From SAR202 cluster bacterium (GTDB lineage: Bacteria; Chloroflexota; Dehalococcoidia; Lucifugimonadales; UBA3495): DNA of 31,234 bases. Under the pieces are notes generated by a model. That model saw nothing but the letters and a program-made list of their open reading frames with translations, ran no database searches and had not been told where the DNA came from. The stretch is taken from positions 1 through 31,234 of the forward strand of contig VFHF01000225.1 of the NCBI GenBank assembly GCA_009392095.1, given 5' to 3'. Shown here one piece after another: positions 22,326 to 30,218 of this stretch (positions are counted from its first letter, which is position 1; each line of letters starts with the position of its first letter). Position numbers and translations under genes: made by a program.

Positions 22326-23423
22326 ATGGCCGACCACATACGACTGGGAATAATCGGCGCCAGCCCTACGGTAGGTTGGGCTCACCGCTCGCATCTTCCG
22401 GCGATCGCCGCCAGCCCTGAGTTCGAGCTGACCGGTGTCTGTACGACACGTATGGAGACTGCCGAGGAAGCCAAGAAGCAATACGGCGCCAGGCTGGCCT
22501 TCGACGATTACCACAAGATGCTGGCCCACCCGGAGATCGACGCCGTGGCCGTGGTTCTGCGGGTCCCAGCCCACTACCAGATCACCAAAGATGCCATCAA
22601 CGCCGGCAAGCACATATTCACCGAATGGCCCCTGGGCGCAACCATTGAGGAAGCCACCGAATTGGCCGAACTGGCCAAGGCGAAGGGTGTCAAGACCGTG
22701 GTGGGGCTTCAATCACGGGCCGCACCGGCCATCCTTCACATGAAGGAACTGGTGGAAGATGGGTACGTTGGCGAGATCACGTCCTGCTCCATGCGGCTGA
22801 TCCGGGGCGGGGTACTGGAGCGGCCTTCGGGACGCACCTGGCAGCGGGACGACGAACTCGGCGCAACCACACTGACCATCGCAGCCGGGCATTCCATCGA
22901 CGCTCTTAGGTTCGTGGCCGGGGATTTCAAAGAAGTGTCGTCCATCGTGTCCACCCAGGTAGACCTGTGGTTTGAGACCGATACCAAACAGATGCTGGAG
23001 GTGACAGCGCCCGACAACATCCTGGTCAGCGGCCGGTTGGTCAACGGGGCGGTGGTCTCGGCCCACGTGGCCAGCAACCCCTGGGCCGGCAGCGGTTACC
23101 GGATGGAGATCTACGGCCGTAAGGGGACCCTGGTGGCCACCTCTGAAGACTCGCCCCAACTCGGCGCCGTGTACCTCCAGGGGGCCCAAGGCACCGACAA
23201 CCTGGAAGACATCACCGTCCCAGATAAGCACACCAACGTGCTGGAAGGTATGCCGGACGGCCCGCCCAAGAACGTGGGCCAGTTGTACTTCCAGTTCGGC
23301 GCAGCCATCCGGGGTCAGTCAGCCACCTATCCCGACTTTGACACTGCAGTTGACCTACACCGGCTGATCGACAACATCCGGCTGGCCTCCAACGAGGGCC
23401 GGGCGGTGGGCACCGCTAGCTAA
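22326..23423 (+). CDS. Gal80-like Gfo/Idh/MocA oxidoreductase-fold protein
   Basis: 365 residues with an N-terminal Rossmann domain (LGIIGASPTVGWAHRSHLPAI) and a C-terminal beta-sheet domain. The family E-K-P motif reads EWP at residues 100-102, so the catalytic Lys is Trp101. Together with VVGLQSRAAPAILHMKELVEDGYVG and AAGHSIDALRFV, this matches the Gal80-like branch, known best from the yeast regulator. NAD(P) binding is likely; classical dehydrogenase catalysis is doubtful. TAGGAG stands before the ATG. It is the last gene of the operon. It may sense or bind a ligand, or catalyse a lyase-type step. Confidence 0.88.
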   Translation: MADHIRLGIIGASPTVGWAHRSHLPAIAASPEFELTGVCTTRMETAEEAKKQYGARLAFDDYHKMLAHPEIDAVAVVLRVPAHYQITKDAINAGKHIFTEWPLGATIEEATELAELAKAKGVKTVVGLQSRAAPAILHMKELVEDGYVGEITSCSMRLIRGGVLERPSGRTWQRDDELGATTLTIAAGHSIDALRFVAGDFKEVSSIVSTQVDLWFETDTKQMLEVTAPDNILVSGRLVNGAVVSAHVASNPWAGSGYRMEIYGRKGTLVATSEDSPQLGAVYLQGAQGTDNLEDITVPDKHTNVLEGMPDGPPKNVGQLYFQFGAAIRGQSATYPDFDTAVDLHRLIDNIRLASNEGRAVGTAS

Positions 23424-23560
23424 GTCCAACACTCTCGGATTATTGTCCCCCTGTTAGGACCGCAGTAGCACGATGGGGTCTCGTAGCTCTCAAACGATAT
23501 TGCATGATTGGCAAAGAGATTCCTCGCCTGACGCCTCGAAATAACAGCGATGTGTGGTGT

Positions 23561-24118
23561 TTATACCGGGAGCAACTTCTCCGTTACGTCGTCTGGTAGT
23601 TCGGCTTCGAAGGCGTTCAGGTAGAAAGACGTCTGGGCGTAATGGCCCATGAGCGTTGTTAGTTCTACCAGATGCTGCGCTCCGAACTGTTTCAGGGCCT
23701 CATCGAAAGTCACCTGGCTGACCTTGTGGTCCTTGAAGAATTCGTTGCCGTAGTTGACGATCGCCCGCTCATCGGAAGCCATTTCCGGCAGGGGTTTCCG
23801 GTCTCTGATGGCGTCAATCAAAGCATCGGCAACACCTTCTTTGCGGGCGGGCGTGACGTGGGCGTTCCAAACGTACTGACAGTCCATGGCCCGTGCGGTG
23901 GTGATGATCGCCAATTCCAGGATCCGCTTGGGGAACTGGGTCTCATACCGCAGATAACTGGTCAGATGATTGCGCCGCTTGGCCATCTCAGGGCTGTTGA
24001 TGGTGAAGGAACCTGGACCTCCAGTGATCGAGCCGCCGGTAGCTTCAGTTAGCTCGCCGAACGCCTCCCGGAACTCCTCGGGCACCATGTCGCTTGAAAC
24101 TACGGGTAACCGTGCCAT
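23561..24118 (-). CDS. Carboxymuconolactone decarboxylase (CMD)-family protein
   Basis: 185 residues with one CMD/AhpD-like helical domain. RILELAIITTARAMDCQYVWNAH is the core helix pair. In AhpD-type members the motif is Cys-x2-Cys-x3-His; here only the first Cys and the His remain (CQYVWNAH), so a disulfide reductase role is unlikely. The C-terminal helix GAQHLVELTTLMGHYAQTSFYLNAF is usual. GGAGGAG precedes the ATG. Downstream on the same strand side is open; the CoA-transferase gene lies 58 bases upstream and is probably cotranscribed. Known relatives decarboxylate carboxymuconolactone or detoxify peroxides. Confidence 0.87.
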   Translation of the reverse strand: MARLPVVSSDMVPEEFREAFGELTEATGGSITGGPGSFTINSPEMAKRRNHLTSYLRYETQFPKRILELAIITTARAMDCQYVWNAHVTPARKEGVADALIDAIRDRKPLPEMASDERAIVNYGNEFFKDHKVSQVTFDEALKQFGAQHLVELTTLMGHYAQTSFYLNAFEAELPDDVTEKLLPV

Positions 24119-24176
24119 AGTTCTCCTCCAATATTTTTAGTCGTCAATTCGAATTATTTAAGGCAAGGTGGGCCGG

Positions 24177-25355
24177 TCAGGTGATAACGCCCTCAAACAC
24201 GAGGCGGGACATCTCTTGGTCGCCCAAGCCCAAAACTCCATTGTAGATCTCTTGGTTGTGTTCGCCGTAGGTGGGGATGGGACCTGCCGTGGTGGGCGTC
24301 TTGGAAAACTTGATGATCGTCGGGCCGGGAACCAGAATCTTCTTGCCCTCGGGCAGTTCCTCTTCTATCATCACATCCCGCTCCCAGAGGTGTTTGTCAG
24401 CCAGGACTTCTGGGATGCTCAGGGCTGGTCCAACCGGGATATCCGCGGCCACCAAGGATTTCTCTACTTCTCTCACCATCCGTTCTTCGCACCAAAGATG
24501 CAGCAGTTCCATGCGTATCTCCGCCTTGTCGGTGGCGAACATCGGAGCGGCGTACTCGGGGTCTTCGGACAGGTCGTCGTAGCCCATAACCTTCAGCATC
24601 CGTTCCCACATCCCGGAGCGGGCGGCCCCGGTTGAAACGTAGCCGTCCTTGCATTTGATGAACGAGCCGGCGCGGGTGAAGTCGTTGGTGCCCGTTTCGT
24701 GGCACATGGCCAGTGCGACTTCCTCCAGGGTTATGCCGCCGTCCAGCATAGCCACCTCCAGCCACTGGCCCTCTCCGGTGCGGTCCCGGTGGCGTAACGC
24801 GCCCAAGATCCCGATGGTAGCGTGGAGCGCCGCTGTACGGTCCATGATCGGACCCTCGGCCATCACCGGCTGGTCAAAGCCGCGTCCGGTCTGGTGGCCG
24901 ATGCCGCTCATGGCCTGGATGATTGGGTCAAAGCATTGCCGGTCCCTATAAGGCCCGTACTGGCCGAAGCCGGACACCGAGGCGAGGATGATGCCTGGGT
25001 TGACCTCGCACATCTTCTCGTAGCTGAAACCCATCTGTTCCATGGTGCCGGGCCGGAAGTTTTCCAGCACTACGTCGGAGACCTCCAACAGCTTGAAGAA
25101 CAGTTCTTTCCCTTCAGGATGGCGGGTGTTGAGTGTGACGCTCTTCTTGCCCCGGTTATAGGCGGCGAACTGCACGCTCATCTCCCCGACGAATGGACCT
25201 GAATTACGCAGGTCACTGGACTTACTCCATTCCAGTTTGATGACCTCGGCGCCCATGTCACGAAGAATCATCCCGCCTCTGGGTGCGGCCTGCCAGCGGG
25301 CCAGCTCCAATATTCGCACACCGTCCAGCACGCCGGAGGGTTGGGTCGGAGGCAT
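24177..25355 (-). CDS. Family III CoA-transferase (CaiB/BaiF type)
   Basis: 392 residues that would move CoA between a carboxylic acid and an acyl-CoA. LDGVRILELARWQAAPRGGMILRDMGAEVIKLEW is the N-terminal CoA-binding unit (given here in part by its ends), and YNRGKKSVTLNTR, ENFRPGTMEQMGFSYE, ILASVSGFGQYGP and the catalytic Asp in EVAMLDGG follow in order. Downstream DIPVGPALSIPEVLADKHL is the typical small-domain segment. CAGGAG precedes the ATG. Neighbouring thiolase, MaoC and SDR genes elsewhere in the window suit degradation of a CoA-activated acid, but the acid is unknown. Confidence 0.92.
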   Translation of the reverse strand: MPPTQPSGVLDGVRILELARWQAAPRGGMILRDMGAEVIKLEWSKSSDLRNSGPFVGEMSVQFAAYNRGKKSVTLNTRHPEGKELFFKLLEVSDVVLENFRPGTMEQMGFSYEKMCEVNPGIILASVSGFGQYGPYRDRQCFDPIIQAMSGIGHQTGRGFDQPVMAEGPIMDRTAALHATIGILGALRHRDRTGEGQWLEVAMLDGGITLEEVALAMCHETGTNDFTRAGSFIKCKDGYVSTGAARSGMWERMLKVMGYDDLSEDPEYAAPMFATDKAEIRMELLHLWCEERMVREVEKSLVAADIPVGPALSIPEVLADKHLWERDVMIEEELPEGKKILVPGPTIIKFSKTPTTAGPIPTYGEHNQEIYNGVLGLGDQEMSRLVFEGVIT

Positions 25356-25560
25356 GGGTCTACTCCTGATACAACGGATTCTCGCGAGACCGTCAGAGTA
25401 TAGCGCGATTTCTGGTGGTATGGGGGGACTGGTTTGTGACGGCTACGGACGGGTTAAAAACCCGCACCTACGACCGAACAATCACGAAAGCATTTCTGGA
25501 TTCGAGCTTTCACCATACTGACGCAGGCGAAGCAATGAGTGGCTTGCGATGTTGTCAACT

Positions 25561-25596
25561 CAAGAGGCCTCAGGAGGTGTATCCCAAGGCCTCTTG
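25561..25596. terminator. Perfect 10-bp hairpin downstream of thiolase
   Basis: CAAGAGGCCT pairs with AGGCCTCTTG over a 16-base loop, 23 bases after the thiolase stop on the minus strand. There is no T-run. The remaining gene-free bases 25356-25618 show only a weak CGGGTT/AACCCG hairpin at 25450-25464 and a minus-strand TATACT near 25395. Confidence 0.5.
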
Positions 25597-25618
25597 AAAT
25601 GCTTGGTCACTGAAGAAC

Positions 25619-26908
25619 TTAGAGGTTCTCGATTACTGTGGTGATTCCCATTCCAGCGCCGATGCATTGGGTGGCCACGCCGTACTTGGAGTTGGAGCGG
25701 CGCAGTTCGTGGGCCAAGGACAGCACCAGCCGCGCGCCGGTGGCGCCGAGTGGGTGGCCGATGGCCAATGCGCCGCCGTTGACATTCAACTTCTCCATGG
25801 GTATGCCCAGTTCTCTGGCGCTGGGGATGATCTGGGCAGCGAAGGCCTCGTTGAACTCAACGCGGTCGATCTGATCCATCGTCAATCCGGCGTACTTCAT
25901 AGCCTTTTTAGTGGCGGGTACGGGGCCAAGACCCATCAACTGAGGTTTCACTCCGGCAACGCCGAACCCGATGATGCGGGCCATCGGCTCCAGGCCCAGA
26001 GCCAGGGCCTTCTCTTCGCTCATGACCAAGATGGCGCTGACGCCGTCATTGGTGGGAGATGAATTTCCGGGGGTGATGACGATTTCGTTCCCGCCGTAGC
26101 TGACCACACCAGGGATGGGATTAAGGTTCATCAGGGCTTCGAAGTTGGTCCCGGGCCGGATGCATTCATCCTGATTGAAGTCGATCATCTCGCCCCGTTC
26201 GTCAGGCAGCCAAACCCCCTTGTCGTCGAAGACCGGCTGTTCAACTTCCAGAGGCACGATTTCGTCACGGAACCGCCCCGCCTCATAGGCCTCAACAGCC
26301 TTTTGGTGGCTTGGGACGGCGTACTCGTCCAGGTCGGCGCGGGAGAGTCCGTAGACCTCGGCCACGTTCTGGGCTGTCTGAAGCATGGAAACCTTGGGCG
26401 GCGAGTCCAGGATGAAATCCGGAAACGGCACCGAAAAATTCTCGTAATGGTCCGGCGACATGTCCCTCTGGGCTTTGGTGAACTCCACAGGCGTCGGTTC
26501 GGTGATGCGGGTGAAGGGGCCTTCGTCGCCAGGGATGGTGCGGGCCATGCGCTCGGCGCCCAAGGCGATTCCGCAATCCGTTGCTCCGATCATGATGGAC
26601 TGGGCGACTCGGTGCAGAGTCTCCATGCTGGAACCGCACTGCCGATTAGAATTGAAGGTGGACACTTCGGGCGGCAGTCCGGCCATCCGGGCCACGCGGC
26701 CCATGTCCACGAACTCAGCATTGCCCAGGACGTTGCCCAAGCCAACATCTTCGATCATATGGTCTTCGATCTTCGGGTTCCGCTCCAATAGCTGCCTTAC
26801 TACCTTGGCGCCAAGTTCATCCAAACGGGTGGCAACCAGTTTGCCGCGGACGGCCCGAGCGAATGGGGAACGGACGCCGTCGACGATCACTGCATTTCGA
26901 AGTTCCAT
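25619..26908 (-). CDS. Thiolase (acetyl-CoA C-acyltransferase family)
   Basis: 429 residues that would cleave a 3-oxoacyl-CoA or condense two acyl-CoAs. The nucleophile is Cys91 in NSNRQCGSSM. The second active-site set is NVNGGALAIGHPLGATGAR, and the C-terminal Cys is in QCIGAGMG. A conserved N-terminal VIVDGVRSPFARAVRGKL opens the protein. AGAGG precedes the ATG at 26908. An enoyl-CoA hydratase or hydroxyacyl-CoA dehydrogenase gene is not adjacent. It is separated from the CoA-transferase by 263 bases with a hairpin, so the two are probably separate transcripts. Confidence 0.93.
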   Translation of the reverse strand: MELRNAVIVDGVRSPFARAVRGKLVATRLDELGAKVVRQLLERNPKIEDHMIEDVGLGNVLGNAEFVDMGRVARMAGLPPEVSTFNSNRQCGSSMETLHRVAQSIMIGATDCGIALGAERMARTIPGDEGPFTRITEPTPVEFTKAQRDMSPDHYENFSVPFPDFILDSPPKVSMLQTAQNVAEVYGLSRADLDEYAVPSHQKAVEAYEAGRFRDEIVPLEVEQPVFDDKGVWLPDERGEMIDFNQDECIRPGTNFEALMNLNPIPGVVSYGGNEIVITPGNSSPTNDGVSAILVMSEEKALALGLEPMARIIGFGVAGVKPQLMGLGPVPATKKAMKYAGLTMDQIDRVEFNEAFAAQIIPSARELGIPMEKLNVNGGALAIGHPLGATGARLVLSLAHELRRSNSKYGVATQCIGAGMGITTVIENL

Positions 26909-26994
26909 GACTTACCTCTCGTTAGGGTTCTGAGTGCGGTTGGTGGTTTGTTTACACACGGATGAATTGGCTATCAGGGTACCACAGCGATGGG

Positions 26995-27023
26995 TTGGCG
27001 TGACCCGTCTGTGTCACTACAAT
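26995..27023 (+). promoter_or_regulatory. Promoter of the double-CMD gene
   Basis: TTGGCG at 26995-27000 and TACAAT at 27018-27023 are separated by 17 bases. The inferred start near 27030 leaves a leader of about 39 bases to the ATG at 27069. Confidence 0.6.
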
Positions 27024-27068
27024 CAATTGGACTAATCGTCGACAGAAACATGAGCATGGAGAAAGTAA

Positions 27069-27851
27069 ATGACAACGTTGGACGAACGGTTCCAGAAGGG
27101 CATCGAGACGCGCACCAAATTCGGCGGTGGCACGTTGACCGCAGGGTCTACCCCGCTGGCCTGGCCAATGGCACCGGACCTGGAAAGAATAGCGGGGGAA
27201 TTCCTATTCGGCAGCGTATGGCACCGGCCCGCACTGAAGGACAAGCAGCGGGAGATGATTACCCTAACCTGTCTGACGGTTCTGAAACGGGACAACCAAA
27301 CACGCCGCCACCTGAGCAACGCCTTGAACCTAGGCCTGACACCCATCGAAATCGTCGAGGTTTTGATGCATTCCATGTTCTACAGCGGCGTCCCGGCGAC
27401 CCTAGATGCCTTGGCCATCGCCAAGGAGGTGTTCGAGCAGAGAGGTATCGACTACACCCCGCAGCAGGTGTTTGACTCAACCGAAACGCCCGATGAACTC
27501 TACAACCGTGGAGTGGCCCGGCGGATTGAATATATGGGTCCGCCCGCAAGCGGTGGTCTTGGTCCGGTGACCCAGGCGGAGCGCGAGTTTGGTCGACTGA
27601 CCGCCGAATACTATTGGGGTTCGATATGGACTAGGCCGGGGCTGACTTTACCCGAGCGCTCCATCTGCACCATGGCCGCGCTGACGGCCCTAGGCCGGGA
27701 AAGCCAGTTGGCGAGCCACATTCGCGGAGGGCTGAACGTGGGCCTGACCCAAGAAGAGATCGTGGAAGTCTTCATCCACGCAACCTTCTACTGCGGTCTG
27801 CCGTTTGTGCGCTCGGCCATCGACCTGGCGAATGAGATATTCAGAAGCTGA
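27069..27851 (+). CDS. Two-domain carboxymuconolactone decarboxylase-family protein
   Basis: 260 residues made of two tandem CMD domains of about 120 residues. Each contains F-G-S-v/i-W-x-R-P, a helix with the catalytic-type segment (EMITLTCLTVLKRDNQTRRH and ERSICTMAALTALGRESQLA), then N-x-G-L-T-x-E/I-E-I-V-E-V and H-x-x-F-Y-x-G-x-P. Both lack the AhpD Cys pair and so resemble PcaC-type gamma-carboxymuconolactone decarboxylases. The natural enzyme is usually one domain per chain. A GGAGAA site precedes the ATG. Two stop codons, TGA then TAG, end it directly. Confidence 0.88.
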   Translation: MTTLDERFQKGIETRTKFGGGTLTAGSTPLAWPMAPDLERIAGEFLFGSVWHRPALKDKQREMITLTCLTVLKRDNQTRRHLSNALNLGLTPIEIVEVLMHSMFYSGVPATLDALAIAKEVFEQRGIDYTPQQVFDSTETPDELYNRGVARRIEYMGPPASGGLGPVTQAEREFGRLTAEYYWGSIWTRPGLTLPERSICTMAALTALGRESQLASHIRGGLNVGLTQEEIVEVFIHATFYCGLPFVRSAIDLANEIFRS

Positions 27852-27876
27852 TAGCTGACAACTGACAGCTTTCTCC

Positions 27877-28704
27877 TTACTCAGAGTCTTTCAGATAGGG
27901 GAACATAGCCAGGGGCGTGGCGGCCAAGAGTCCCGCGTCGACGGGTAGGGTGACGCCTGATATCCAGCGGGCTTCGTCGGAGGCCAAGAAAAGTATGGCG
28001 TACGCCACGTCCCAGGGGGTACCGTCAAAGCCCAATGGGCCGGCACGGCGGCGCAGTTCCAGCATCTCGTCGGAGCTATGCCGGGCGACCATGGGACTGT
28101 AGACGTGCCCTGGGGCGATACAGTTGACTCGGATGTTGTCTCGGCCGTAGTGCACGGCCATGGAGTTGCTTAGCCCTAGAATCCCGCCCTTGGAGGCCGC
28201 GTAAGCATGGCTGGGCCGGCCGCCTCCGGCCCGCAGTCCGACTATGGACGAAAGATTAACGATGGACCCGCCGCCGTCCTTGATCATCTCCGGGATGGCG
28301 AATTTGCTGGTGAGCATCACGCTTTTGAGATTGACGTCGATCACTGTGTCCCAGAATTCTTCGTCGACATCGGTGACCGAGCCGGGGCCGCTAATACCAA
28401 CGTTATTAATCAGTACGTTCAGTTTCCCATATGCGTGAACGGCGGCCTCCGCCATTTCTTGGCAGGAATCGATGTTGGTGACATCACCCACGAAGATCTC
28501 CGCGTCTCCACCCTCTTCTTTGATCTGGGCCAGAGTAACCTCGGCGTTCTTCTCATCCCGGTCGACCAGCAAGACCTTGGCCCCTTGGCGGGTGAACAGC
28601 AGGGAAATGGCCTGCCCAATGCCGACGAATTCGCCGCTTCCGGTAGCGCCGGCGCCGGTGACGATGGCGACCTTGCCTTCAAGTCGATTGCCTGTTGTGG
28701 TCAT
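27877..28704 (-). CDS. Short-chain dehydrogenase/reductase
   Basis: 275 residues from ATG 28704, chosen because GGAGG lies 6 bases before it; the frame's upstream extension is not conserved. The classical SDR elements are GKVAIVTGAG with an enlarged loop before GIGQA, the adenine-binding FVGDVTN, the NNVGISG strand, catalytic Ser in NLSSIVGL, and YAASK with Tyr and Lys. Classical numbering would place Asn in VNLKSV. It oxidises or reduces an alcohol or ketone with NAD(P). The C-terminal SGVTLPVDAGLLAATPLAMFPY is the usual active-site-lid region. Its partner genes are uncertain; CMD and OYE genes flank it on the other strand. Confidence 0.92.
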   Translation of the reverse strand: MTTTGNRLEGKVAIVTGAGATGSGEFVGIGQAISLLFTRQGAKVLLVDRDEKNAEVTLAQIKEEGGDAEIFVGDVTNIDSCQEMAEAAVHAYGKLNVLINNVGISGPGSVTDVDEEFWDTVIDVNLKSVMLTSKFAIPEMIKDGGGSIVNLSSIVGLRAGGGRPSHAYAASKGGILGLSNSMAVHYGRDNIRVNCIAPGHVYSPMVARHSSDEMLELRRRAGPLGFDGTPWDVAYAILFLASDEARWISGVTLPVDAGLLAATPLAMFPYLKDSE

Positions 28705-28882
28705 GGGGCCTCCAGTTTCTTGTTTGATGATGGGGGAGTATATATTATTCAGCAACTTCGAACGCCTGTTCACACTTGGTCCGTACCAACTCCCACACCG
28801 ATTCTTCGATCTTTGATCTATCTTATGAATCTAGGCACAAACCGTTGACTAGACAGAATCGTTTATGTTAAGGTAGTTGGCA

Positions 28883-28912
28883 AGTTCCCGAGAAACGGGG
28901 ACTTATTTTTTT
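28883..28912 (+). terminator. First leader terminator-like hairpin
   Basis: AGTTCCCG pairs with CGGGGACT (one T-G pair) over an AGAAA loop and is followed by TATTTTTTT. It fully satisfies the intrinsic-terminator pattern although no plus-strand gene lies before it. Confidence 0.75.
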
Positions 28913-28976
28913 GCCTTCCTATTTCAGGAATCCCTCAACCGGGTTGTGTCTTTACCGTAGATCAGACCCAACAAAT

Positions 28977-29004
28977 CCCTCAGCTTTCGCTGGGGTATTT
29001 TTTT
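28977..29004 (+). terminator. Second leader terminator-like hairpin
   Basis: CCC-t-CAGC pairs with GCTGGGG over a TTTC loop and is followed by TATTTTTTT. It ends 36 bases before the OYE start codon, so it could attenuate that gene. Confidence 0.75.
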
Positions 29005-29040
29005 GAAAACCCCGCCCAAGCTAGATATTCCAGGAGAAAC

Positions 29041-30138
29041 ATGAGCAAACTATTCTCGCCGATCACCATCCGGGGCGAAGAGATTCCCAACCGTGTTTTT
29101 GTTGCTCCCATGTGCCAGTATTCCTCGAAAACCGAAGACGGGCGCTGCAGTGGGTGGCACACCGTCCACTACGGCACTCGCGCCGTGGGTGGAGCTGGAC
29201 TGGTGATGCTGGAAGCGTCATCCGTCAGGCCTGACGGGCGGATCACACCCTGGGACCTCGGGCTGTGGAACGAAAGCCACGTTGAAGCCATGGGCCCGGT
29301 GGTCGATGCCATCGTGGCCAACGGCGCAACCCCGGCCATCCAACTGGCCCATGCCGGCCGCAAAGCCTCCCACACCAAACCTTGGGACGGCGGCAAGATG
29401 TTACCGGTCAGCGAGGGGGGATGGGAGACCATCGCGCCAAGCCCGATCAGCTTCCAAGAAGACTGGGATGTCCCCCGGGAAATGACTATGGAAGACATCG
29501 GGAAAGTGGTCGACGATTTCGCAAAATCCGCCAAGTTGGCGGTGAAGGCAGGAATGAAGGCAATTGAACTGCACATGGCCCATGGTTATCTCGCCTGTGA
29601 ATTCATGTCGCCGCTTTCCAACAATAGGGAAGACCAATATGGCGGGTCGCTGGAAAACAGGGTGCGCTTTCCGCGAGAGGTCGCCAGGGCGGTGCGAAAC
29701 GCCATCCCTGACTCGATGCCGCTGTTCGTCCGGGTGTCGGCCACGGAGTACATGGAAAACGGTTGGGACGTGGACGAATGCGTGGATTTCAGCCGCTGGC
29801 TCAAGGAGGACGGTGTCGACCTGATCGACTGCTCTTCCGGCGGTAATTCTTCCACCCAGACGCTTACACCATTCCCCGGCTACCAGGTCCAATTCTCAGC
29901 CCGCATCCGTAGCGAGGCTGAGGTTACGACCGGCGCTGTGGGGCTGATCACAGACGCAGTCCAAGCGGAGAAGATCCTGGATGACGGCGAGGCGGACGTT
30001 ATCTTGCTGGCGCGGGAACTGCTAAGGAACCCCTACTGGCCGATCCAGGCCCAGACCGAGCTGGACGGCTCGGCCACTTGGCCGGACCAGTACAAACGGG
30101 TGGCTGAACTTCGGAATTACCCAGCGCCGCCACGCTAA
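29041..30138 (+). CDS. Old-yellow-enzyme family NADPH:flavin oxidoreductase (YqjM/NamA-like)
   Basis: 365 residues of the FMN-containing ene-reductase family. The YqjM-type N-terminal set is VAPMCQYSS with redox-tuning Cys25 and Tyr27. QLAHAGRKASHTKPWDGG, the substrate-binding His pair in ELHMAHGYLACEFMSPLSNN, and QYGGSLENRVRFPREV are all present. It reduces activated C=C bonds of enones, enals or nitro compounds with NADPH. CAGGAG precedes the ATG. Its leader carries two terminator-like hairpins, suggesting attenuation or protection from upstream transcription. No obvious pathway partner is adjacent. Confidence 0.94.
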   Translation: MSKLFSPITIRGEEIPNRVFVAPMCQYSSKTEDGRCSGWHTVHYGTRAVGGAGLVMLEASSVRPDGRITPWDLGLWNESHVEAMGPVVDAIVANGATPAIQLAHAGRKASHTKPWDGGKMLPVSEGGWETIAPSPISFQEDWDVPREMTMEDIGKVVDDFAKSAKLAVKAGMKAIELHMAHGYLACEFMSPLSNNREDQYGGSLENRVRFPREVARAVRNAIPDSMPLFVRVSATEYMENGWDVDECVDFSRWLKEDGVDLIDCSSGGNSSTQTLTPFPGYQVQFSARIRSEAEVTTGAVGLITDAVQAEKILDDGEADVILLARELLRNPYWPIQAQTELDGSATWPDQYKRVAELRNYPAPPR

Positions 30139-30155
30139 CCTCTACCGAAAAGATC

Positions 30156-30190
30156 AAAAAGCCTCTGGAATAAACTTCAAGGTTTTTCTT
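30156..30190 (+). terminator. Probable terminator after the OYE gene
   Basis: AAAAA-g-CCT pairs with AGGTTTTT around a GAA/TTC inner hairpin and is followed by T-rich sequence. It lies between two convergent genes and may serve both. Confidence 0.6.
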
Positions 30191-30218
30191 CTTCCGCTAC
30201 GCTGATCGGGCTAGGAGT

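Larger units (their letters stand above)
28705..29040. other. Divergent intergenic region with two terminator-like hairpins
   Basis: No protein gene is supportable between the SDR and OYE starts. The plus-strand leader of the OYE gene holds a possible -35 TTGACT at 28845-28850, with a poor -10 TAAGGT after 18 bases, and two intrinsic-terminator-like hairpins described separately. On the minus side a TA-rich block near 28735-28750 may supply the SDR -10. Confidence 0.5.

Noticed and set aside
21933..22712. 259-codon minus-strand open frame
   Set aside because: Antisense to the PPOX-like and Gal80-like genes, no recognisable motif.
27845..27870. Repeated AGCTGA/ACTGACAGCT words after the double-CMD gene
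   Set aside because: Only about 5 paired bases and no T-run; too weak to call a terminator or repeat element.
28911..29006. Possible 31-codon leader peptide between the two hairpins, starting TTG
   Set aside because: No ribosome site, a weak start codon, and it ends inside the T-run of the second hairpin; likely chance.
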